Shown: positions 6,001 through 12,936 of the stretch, piece by piece
Layout: each line of letters begins with the position of its first letter
Numbering within the stretch: position 1 is the first letter of the stretch
NCBI GenBank assembly: GCA_964452045.1
Contig: CAYVKM010000092.1
Coordinates: 1-14,345, forward strand
Direction of reading: 5' to 3'
Source of the DNA: CAYVKM01 sp964452045
GTDB taxonomy: Bacteria; Calditrichota; Calditrichia; RBG-13-44-9
Length of the DNA: 14,345 nucleotides
Notes under the pieces: model-generated
Seen by the model: only the letters and a program-made list of their open reading frames with translations
Databases searched by the model: none
Told to the model about the DNA's origin: nothing
Program-made: the position numbers and the translations under genes

Positions 6001-8670
6001 ATGAAGAATATAAAAAAACTCCGCATCGTTAAGATTTTATTTTATCTGATAATCATAATCCAATCAGGATGGACTGGTCAAACTGGTAAAATTGTCGGCC
6101 GTATTTCCGATGCCACGACAGGTGATGCTCTTCCCGGCGCCAATATAGTGATTGAGGGAAGTGCAATGGGTGCTGCTTCCGATATGGATGGCGATTATAT
6201 CCTTTTAAATATGCCACCTGGCAATTATACCCTGGTGGGCTCTATGTTAAGCTACCAGGAAGTAAGAGTTACAAATGTAAAAGTGTCTGTGGACCAAACT
6301 ACCCGTGTGGATTTTAAATTGAATCCTACCACACTTGAACTGGGTGAAACCATAACAGTTGAAGCCGAGCGTCCCCTTATTCAAAAAGATATGACAGCCA
6401 CCTCTTCTTCAGTCTCAGCAGATGAAATCCACAGCATGCCAGTGGAAAATGTTAACGATATTCTCAGTCTGCAGGCAGGTGTGGTAGTTGATAATAGAGG
6501 GGATTTTCACATTCGTGGTGGAAGGTCCAGTGAAATTGCCTACCTGGTCGATGGTGTTTCGGTTACAAATCCCTACGATGGAAAGGCTGCGGTAAATGTT
6601 GACCAAGGCGCAATACAAGAATTAAAGGTAATCAGTGGAACCTTTAATGCCGAATACGGGCAAGTTATGTCGGGTATTGTAGAAGTAATAACCAAAGATC
6701 CGGAGGAAAAATTCCATTTTGGTGGTTCATTCTATTCAGGAGACTATGTAAGCTCTCATACAGATCTTTTTTATAATATTGATAATCTGGAACCAACAGC
6801 CATTTATAACTATCAATTATACTTTACCGGCCCACTACCTTTCATCGGAAAAAAACTAAGCTATTATGTCTCGTTCAGAAAATTTTATAATGATGGCTGG
6901 ATGTATGGTCAGAGACGATTCAATCCCAAGGACTCATCGGAATATACTGCTACCCCGGTGAAAATTGTGCAAACCGGTGATAATCAACCAGTTCCGATGA
7001 ACTTTAGTGACGAGTATTATGGCAATTTCAAATTAGTGTTCAAATTATCTCCTACAATAAAGCTAAACTATAATTTTCTTGGTAATCAATTTAAACGTCA
7101 ATATTATGATCAACTCTATAAATACAACCCGGACGGGAATAAGACAGACCACGAATACGGTATAACAAACATTTTGGATTGGAATCATGTACTTTCTACC
7201 AAAACGTTTTATACCCTCAAATTATCTCATAATTACTATGATTTTAAATCATATGTTTATGAGGATCCAAGTGATCCACGCTATGCAAATCCACTGATTT
7301 TAAGGAACCGGGAAGATGCCTATAGTTTTCTTACCGGCGGAACAGTAATGACCCATTCATACCGTTCGACCACAGTGGACAATGCAAAATTAGATATCAC
7401 CTCACAGATGACAAAAATACATCAAATAAAATTGGGATTAGAATATAAATATAACAATTTTGACGAAAACAACTTTGAAGCTAATTACCGCGGGATACCT
7501 GGAGGAGGTGTATTTAGCGAAATCGACTTTTTTAACCGCGGAGAACATTCCCATAATGCCATTGAGGGAGCAGCTTATCTTCAGGATAAGATCGAATTGG
7601 ACAACATGACGGTGAATTTGGGATTGCGTTATGATTATTTTAATTCGAGAGGAGAAGTGCCTACGGATTTGCGAGATCCTCAGGCAAACTTGCCGGGTTC
7701 TGGATATAAAAGTTCTACAATCCAACACCAATGGAGTCCTCGTATTGGTTTAGCTTTTCCTATCTCTGCAAACGGTGTGATCCATACGTCCTACGGCCAT
7801 TTTTTCCAGGTACCTCCTTATGAATATATATATAAAAATCCGCGGTTTGCAGTAGCACCAGGTGCTTTATCTACCCTTATGGGAAATGCTGATTTGAAAC
7901 CACAGACCACCATTATCTATGAATTAGGATTTCAACAAGAATTTGCGGGGACGATTGGAATTGATGTGACCGGATATTACAAAGATGCTCGAAATTTACT
8001 CGGCACAGAAATTTATTCTACTTATGTAGGTGGAGATCGGTATGCACTTTACGTTAATCGTGACTATGGTAATATTCGAGGTATAACCTTTTCCATAAAT
8101 AAAAGACCATCTTCCTGGGATCACCTGATAGTTGGTTTCGATTACACTTTTCAGGTGGCCGAGGGAAATGCTTCTGATCCGGATCAACAGTATTATAATC
8201 AGCAGTCTTTTCCACCGAAAAAGAGTAATATTCAGGTTGTCCCACTTAACTGGGATCAACGTCACACCATAAACTTGTCTGCGACATATAGTAATCCACG
8301 TATCATTACCGCGGGTTTTATTGCACAATTCCAGAGTGGCTTGCCTTACACTCCTGCCATTCAGAGCCTTGAAACAACTTTCGAGAATAGTGGACGAAAA
8401 CCATTTAATTACAACGTTGACCTCCGAGTTTCTCGCCAAATAATGTTGTGGAAAGAAAGTTTTAATCTGTTTTTTAAGGTGTATAACTTATTCGACCGGA
8501 AAAATGAAATCGATGTTTATACAGATACGGGACGTGCGGGTTATTCACTAGTAAGCCAATTCCTCGGAGATCGGGTGGGACATGTGAATACCTTGGATGA
8601 GTGGTTAAGAAGACCAGACTATTATTCTGAGCCTCGGAAAATACTTGTTGGGGTTAATTTCGATTTTTGA
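6001..8670 (+). CDS. TonB-dependent outer-membrane receptor with carboxypeptidase-regulatory-like domain
   Basis: 889 residues. A signal peptide is visible (KKLRIVKILFYLIIIIQSG, ~1-25). Residues ~28-115 form a carboxypeptidase-regulatory-like domain (GKIVGRISDATTGDALPGAN, MPPGNYTLVGSMLSY), followed by the plug (~120-235: VENVNDILSLQAGVV, HIRGGRSSEIAYLVDGVSV, MSGIVEVITKD) and a long aromatic-rich barrel. The protein ends in Phe (VGVNFDF), as outer-membrane barrels do. The layout is SusC-like, but no SusD gene follows; the next genes are a T9SS cargo and a PorV-like barrel. The role is TonB-driven import across the outer membrane, here probably of gluco-oligosaccharides by context. The ATG at 6001 lacks a Shine-Dalgarno sequence; the leader is A/T-rich. 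The gene sits behind the hairpin at 5936-5974 and may be expressed by read-through. Family is certain; the substrate is inference. Confidence 0.92.
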   Translation: MKNIKKLRIVKILFYLIIIIQSGWTGQTGKIVGRISDATTGDALPGANIVIEGSAMGAASDMDGDYILLNMPPGNYTLVGSMLSYQEVRVTNVKVSVDQTTRVDFKLNPTTLELGETITVEAERPLIQKDMTATSSSVSADEIHSMPVENVNDILSLQAGVVVDNRGDFHIRGGRSSEIAYLVDGVSVTNPYDGKAAVNVDQGAIQELKVISGTFNAEYGQVMSGIVEVITKDPEEKFHFGGSFYSGDYVSSHTDLFYNIDNLEPTAIYNYQLYFTGPLPFIGKKLSYYVSFRKFYNDGWMYGQRRFNPKDSSEYTATPVKIVQTGDNQPVPMNFSDEYYGNFKLVFKLSPTIKLNYNFLGNQFKRQYYDQLYKYNPDGNKTDHEYGITNILDWNHVLSTKTFYTLKLSHNYYDFKSYVYEDPSDPRYANPLILRNREDAYSFLTGGTVMTHSYRSTTVDNAKLDITSQMTKIHQIKLGLEYKYNNFDENNFEANYRGIPGGGVFSEIDFFNRGEHSHNAIEGAAYLQDKIELDNMTVNLGLRYDYFNSRGEVPTDLRDPQANLPGSGYKSSTIQHQWSPRIGLAFPISANGVIHTSYGHFFQVPPYEYIYKNPRFAVAPGALSTLMGNADLKPQTTIIYELGFQQEFAGTIGIDVTGYYKDARNLLGTEIYSTYVGGDRYALYVNRDYGNIRGITFSINKRPSSWDHLIVGFDYTFQVAEGNASDPDQQYYNQQSFPPKKSNIQVVPLNWDQRHTINLSATYSNPRIITAGFIAQFQSGLPYTPAIQSLETTFENSGRKPFNYNVDLRVSRQIMLWKESFNLFFKVYNLFDRKNEIDVYTDTGRAGYSLVSQFLGDRVGHVNTLDEWLRRPDYYSEPRKILVGVNFDF

Positions 8671-8761
8671 GATCAAGAATGTCATTATTGATAACTGTTT
8701 GGATAAAGTTCCAAAATATAGTGTTACGATTTTAATCTAAAATTCAAAAGGACATGCTTCA

Positions 8762-11700
8762 ATGAGATGGTTCAAAATCTATGTTTTCGCCATCCTGTTT
8801 TCATTAGCAACGTCTTTAATTGCACAAAATAGCGTGCCGAAAGATATGCGTGGAGACCGTAAGTACCGCAAAGAAGGAACTCATAATGGAAATCTGGTTG
8901 AGACTCTTTTTTATAACTTTGGGGAAGTGGCCTGGTGGGGTAGACAACCATCAGGTGTATGGCCTAAAGGAACAAACCATTCTTATATGGATGGAATTAC
9001 TCCAATCGTAGTTACTCAGGTAGTCAATCATAACGGGGATACACTTTATTTATGTGAAGCCGGTTACCGTGAATTAATGGATATATCGCCGGATGGTGTT
9101 GAACGAGGTTGGCAACCGCGACCCGGTTATGCCAATCAACAACAGGATAACATTGCTATGAGTGACAATCCCAACTCGTGGCCAGACAGTTGGGCAGATA
9201 AAGATCCCAGTTGGAATGGGTATTGGAATGGTTACTTCGGGAAACGTACCAATGCAGATCAAGAAAGTTTTTTTGTTATGGATGATGACGCAGATGATGG
9301 ACAGGATTTTTATCCGGATTCAACTGATCAGAGCCGTCGTGGTTTAGCATTACGAGTTGGGGTTAGAGGATTTCAATGGCAAAATGTCCAGGCCGAAGAT
9401 CTTATATTTTGGCATTACGACATTACAAATGAAGGAACCAAAAATTATCAAAAAATGATCTTTGGAATGTATGCGGATGTTGGAGTTGGCGGTCAGTATG
9501 ATTCTAATGACGATAATGCATCCTTTGATCTGCAAAATGATATTACCTATTCATGGGATACAAATGGTCTTGGACAAGGTGGTTGGGGACCTACCGGTTA
9601 TTGTGGCTACGCATTTCTGGAAAGTCCGGGCAATGCATTTAATCATATCGATGATGATGGGGATGGGGAAGAAGGCAGTCCCCTTGTAACTCTTAACATG
9701 ATTATCGGAGAAATCCCGGATAACGGTATTGATGATAATAATAATGGCCTGATTGACGAAAGCGAAGTCCATATTGGATTTAAATATGCAGATGGAATAG
9801 ATAATAATGGGGATGGCAGAATAGATGAAATGATTGATGAGCGACGCGATGATGGAATTGATAATGATTTAGATTGGGATCCTGAAAAAGACGATGTTGG
9901 GGAAGATGGTTTAGCAGGTACGGGTGATTTAGGAGAAGGTGATGGATATCCCACTGCTGGTGAACCACACTTTGATGCCACCGATAAGGATGAGTCAGAC
10001 CAGATTGGCCTAACAGCTTTCGATGTATTCTATATCGGACAGGGATTTGCCTTCTATAAAGATGATGATGTTTGGAACCGGGTTTTTGTAAGTCATTTCG
10101 ACACCCAATTACAAAACGGAAATATCGCATTTCTTTATGGATCTGGTCTTTTCCCGCTGCGACCAGGATTAACCGAACGTTTTTCCGTCTGTCTGGTATT
10201 TGGGGAAAATTTAGCTGATATTCGTCGCAACAAACAAACTGTACAGAGAATTTATAATGAAAACTACAATTTTGCCCGACCACCGGATAAACCTCAAGTT
10301 TGGGCAGTGGCAGGTGATAAAAAAGTGACTTTATACTGGGATGACCGTGCTGAAGAGAGTTATGATCCTTTTTCAACACCTCCTTACGATTTTGAAGGTT
10401 ATAAAATTTATAGAAGTACTGATCCCGGATTTATTGATGCCCGAATCATTACCAATGCTTTTGGAGAACAAACCTTTTTACAACCAGTTGCTCAATTTGA
10501 TCTTCGCGATGATGTGGAGGGATTCTTCCCATTAGATTATCAAGGAATTAAGATTTTTATGGGTGAAAATAAAGGACTAAAGCATTCCTGGACGGATACG
10601 GATGTAATGAATGGTAAAACATATTACTATGCTGTTGTATCGTATGACCGTGGCGATCCGGACTCGAGTATGTATCCATCGGAGTGCAGCCGTCTAATCG
10701 TGCAGGATATTAATGGTAATGTAACACTTGATGCAAATACAGTACAGGTTACGCCGCAAGCCCCTGTCGCGGGATACCAATCCGGAGGAATCCAAGATTC
10801 CATTTCCCACACGAATGGTTTTGCAACTGGAAATGTCTGGATTGATGTGCTGGATCCGTTGCTGGTGGAAGGAGGGCAAACTTTTCAAATCAGTTTTGAT
10901 GATACAACTCATACAGATTCAATACGATATAGTTTAGTAAATATAACTAACCCCATGCAAAAGGACACGATATTCAAAGAATCATCCAACATTAATGCTG
11001 AGGATTTCAACCCTTTATTTTCCGGTATGAGACTTCTTGCTCTAAATGACACCATTGAATGGGATGGACAAAATTCTGGATGGATAAAGGGGAATTCGAA
11101 TATTCCTATTAAGGTGGACAGAAAGTATGTGTTCCCTCATCGCAGACCCGGATATCCTTCCAGCTACGAGATAAGATTTGGCGAATCGGATACAACCTGG
11201 TGGTTTGGCCCAAGATTTCCAGTTGACTTTACAGTATGGGATATATATGAAAATAAGAAGGTTCTTTTTATGTTAGAAGAACCTCGGAAATCGACCCGGG
11301 ACAGCACAATTTCAGTTCCGCTGAATGATTCGACGGAATATATTCGAATCATTATTTTGGATGGGAGTATCCCAAGAGAAATTTGGCGGATAAGTTTCCT
11401 GGAGCCATATGGTGGAGCAACAGCCATATTACCAGAGGATGGAGATGTTTTAAGAATTCAGATTAAAACACCTTTCCGAAGCGGCGATGTTTACCAGTTT
11501 ACCACCAAAGCTGCCAGAGTTAATCGTGAAATAGCAAAAACAGAGTTAGACAATGTCGCAGTCGTACCGAATCCATACGTAGTTGGAGCTCGCTGGGAAC
11601 CAGCACGAAAATTTGCTTCAGGAAGGGGAGAAAGGCGAGTGTATTTCATTCACTTACCAAGAGATTGTACAATTCGTATTTTTTCAGTGAGTGGAGATCA

Positions 11701-11860
11701 CATAAAAACTTTAGAACATCACTCGGATCTTCTTGATGGAGCGGAGCCATGGGATTTAACTACCAAAGATAACCTGGATATAGCTCCGGGTATCTATATT
11801 TTCTATTTGGAAGCTCCAGGCATTGGCAAAAAGACAGGTAGATTTGCATTAATTAAATAA
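8762..11860 (+). CDS. Large secreted protein with Asp-rich calcium-loop repeats, Fn3 domain and T9SS-like tail
   Basis: 1032 residues; I recognise no enzymatic family. A signal peptide covers ~1-22 (FAILFSLATSLIAQ). Residues ~23-290 are aromatic- and Asp-rich, of unknown fold. Residues ~294-412 hold DxDxDG-like loops (HIDDDGDGEEG, NGIDDNNNGLIDE, DGIDNNGDGRIDE, DGIDNDLDWD), which suggest calcium binding. Residues ~505-650 contain an Fn3-like segment (VTLYWDDR, GYKIYRS, YYYAVVSYDRGDP). Residues ~930-1032 resemble a divergent type A sorting domain (VVPNPYV, IRIFSVSGDHIKTL, PGIYIFYLE, GRFALIK). Such proteins are often seen beside TonB receptors and PorV paralogs in Calditrichota- and Ignavibacteria-like genomes (recalled, not searched). 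I infer a surface protein, perhaps the receptor's extracellular partner. AAAAGGA (8746-8752) lies 9 bases before the ATG; 14 bases separate it from the PorV-like gene, so they are translated as one operon. Confidence 0.75.
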   Translation: MRWFKIYVFAILFSLATSLIAQNSVPKDMRGDRKYRKEGTHNGNLVETLFYNFGEVAWWGRQPSGVWPKGTNHSYMDGITPIVVTQVVNHNGDTLYLCEAGYRELMDISPDGVERGWQPRPGYANQQQDNIAMSDNPNSWPDSWADKDPSWNGYWNGYFGKRTNADQESFFVMDDDADDGQDFYPDSTDQSRRGLALRVGVRGFQWQNVQAEDLIFWHYDITNEGTKNYQKMIFGMYADVGVGGQYDSNDDNASFDLQNDITYSWDTNGLGQGGWGPTGYCGYAFLESPGNAFNHIDDDGDGEEGSPLVTLNMIIGEIPDNGIDDNNNGLIDESEVHIGFKYADGIDNNGDGRIDEMIDERRDDGIDNDLDWDPEKDDVGEDGLAGTGDLGEGDGYPTAGEPHFDATDKDESDQIGLTAFDVFYIGQGFAFYKDDDVWNRVFVSHFDTQLQNGNIAFLYGSGLFPLRPGLTERFSVCLVFGENLADIRRNKQTVQRIYNENYNFARPPDKPQVWAVAGDKKVTLYWDDRAEESYDPFSTPPYDFEGYKIYRSTDPGFIDARIITNAFGEQTFLQPVAQFDLRDDVEGFFPLDYQGIKIFMGENKGLKHSWTDTDVMNGKTYYYAVVSYDRGDPDSSMYPSECSRLIVQDINGNVTLDANTVQVTPQAPVAGYQSGGIQDSISHTNGFATGNVWIDVLDPLLVEGGQTFQISFDDTTHTDSIRYSLVNITNPMQKDTIFKESSNINAEDFNPLFSGMRLLALNDTIEWDGQNSGWIKGNSNIPIKVDRKYVFPHRRPGYPSSYEIRFGESDTTWWFGPRFPVDFTVWDIYENKKVLFMLEEPRKSTRDSTISVPLNDSTEYIRIIILDGSIPREIWRISFLEPYGGATAILPEDGDVLRIQIKTPFRSGDVYQFTTKAARVNREIAKTELDNVAVVPNPYVVGARWEPARKFASGRGERRVYFIHLPRDCTIRIFSVSGDHIKTLEHHSDLLDGAEPWDLTTKDNLDIAPGIYIFYLEAPGIGKKTGRFALIK
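9641..9996 (+). repeat. Asp/Gly-rich calcium-binding-like repeats
   Basis: About 118 codons encode at least four loops of the form D-G-I-D-(N/D)-N-x-x-G-x-I-D-E or DDDGDG, rich in GAT codons. They resemble thrombospondin type 3, dockerin or MopE-like metal-binding loops. The spacing is irregular, so it is a degenerate repeat rather than a fresh tandem array. Metal binding is inferred from side-chain pattern only. Confidence 0.7.
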
Positions 11861-11874
11861 AAGTAGGAACGAAT

Positions 11875-12906
11875 ATGAGAAGTGGCATATACCTAACCAT
11901 ATTTTGTATCATTTTAACATTCTCTAATATAATGGCTAGTATCTTCGGGGGATTGACCAAAAGTGGTACGACAGCAGGACAGTTTCTTAAAATTCCAATT
12001 GGTGCCCGTGCTATCGGTATGGGGGGTGCTTATGTTGCACTCGCTAACGATGTTTCCTCCTTCTATTGGAATCCAGCTGGACTGACTCATTTGGGTCCCA
12101 ACGGTGGTGTAAATTTTGTACATACAAACTGGTTAGCTGAAATGAAATTCGATTTTGCCGCAGTTGCTCTCAGAATAGGTAGTTTTGGAACTTTTGGTTT
12201 GAGTTTTACCTCGCTCTCTATGCCGGATATGAAAGTGCGCACAGAATTTGAACCGGAGGGCACTGGAGAATACTTTAGTGCAATGGATATGGCAATTGGC
12301 CTGAGTTATGCTCGGACTCTTACTAATCGATTTAGAATGGGAATTACTGCAAAATACATTCGCCAGCAAATCTGGCATATGTCAGCTTCTGCTATCGCCT
12401 TTGATATTGGTATACTTTTTAAAACAGATTTCAATTGGTTAACACTTGGTATGGATATCTCTAATTTTGGTCCAAAGCTACAATATTCTGGAAAAGATAT
12501 TTTCATAAACTACGATTTTAATCCGAATGAGCATGGAGATAATGAAAATATTTTTGCTGATCTACAAACCGATAAGTGGGATTTACCACTCCTTTTTCGA
12601 TTTGGCGTTGCGATGGAGATTATGAATCAGGAAATGAATCAGGTAACAGCAGCCATTGAAGCAAGACATCCCAATGACAATACAGAGAGTCTAAGTTTCG
12701 GTATGGAATATGGATTCCGACGCCGATTTTTTCTACGAGGTGGTTATCAAGCTCTGTATGAAGATGAATCTGAAAAAGGACTGACTTTGGGTACAGGCAT
12801 TGTATATTATTTAACTAACAGTATACCTCTATACCTGGATTATGCATATGCCGATTGGGGAAGATTAAACGACGTTCACCGATTCTCTGTAGAAATCCAT
12901 TTTTAA
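11875..12906 (+). CDS. PorV/PorQ-family outer-membrane beta-barrel protein
   Basis: 343 residues, a usual length for the family. A signal peptide (~1-21) precedes the family signature: FLKIPIGARAIGMGGAYVAL, then NDVSSFYWNPAGL. The remainder alternates short strands and turns (FGLSFTSLSMPDMKVRT, GLSYARTLTNRFRMGITAKYI, FGMEYGFRRRFFLRGGYQALY) and ends in Phe (HRFSVEIHF), as expected for an outer-membrane barrel. PorV shuttles T9SS cargo from the translocon to the surface attachment complex. This copy lies 14 bases behind a T9SS-tagged cargo gene, so I infer it serves that cargo rather than the general pathway. A role as a plain porin is also possible. TAGGAA (11864-11869) serves as the ribosome site. 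Confidence 0.85.
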   Translation: MRSGIYLTIFCIILTFSNIMASIFGGLTKSGTTAGQFLKIPIGARAIGMGGAYVALANDVSSFYWNPAGLTHLGPNGGVNFVHTNWLAEMKFDFAAVALRIGSFGTFGLSFTSLSMPDMKVRTEFEPEGTGEYFSAMDMAIGLSYARTLTNRFRMGITAKYIRQQIWHMSASAIAFDIGILFKTDFNWLTLGMDISNFGPKLQYSGKDIFINYDFNPNEHGDNENIFADLQTDKWDLPLLFRFGVAMEIMNQEMNQVTAAIEARHPNDNTESLSFGMEYGFRRRFFLRGGYQALYEDESEKGLTLGTGIVYYLTNSIPLYLDYAYADWGRLNDVHRFSVEIHF

Positions 12907-12936
12907 TTATCAAAATCTATGAATTGACACAATAGA

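Noticed and set aside
7996..8439. 147-codon open frame on the minus strand inside the TonB receptor gene
   Set aside because: Antisense shadow of a barrel-coding region with no domain pattern and no leader signals.
8671..8761. Promoter for the 1032-residue protein gene (TTGATA at 8688 with TATAGT at 8717)
   Set aside because: The spacer would be 23 bases, too long for a sigma70 promoter; no other good pair seen.
9780..10379. 199-codon open frame on the minus strand opposite the 1032-residue protein gene
   Set aside because: It lies wholly antisense to a well-supported gene, is low in complexity where it mirrors the Asp-rich repeats, and shows no recognisable domain or ribosome site.
6001..11860. 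SusC/SusD pair
   Set aside because: The receptor is SusC-like, but the following protein lacks the lipobox and helical TPR-like character of SusD and instead has Fn3 and T9SS-like parts.
12924..12929. TTGACA box just before the GH94 start
   Set aside because: It is only 8 bases from the ATG, so any matching -10 box would fall inside the coding sequence; operon read-through is simpler.
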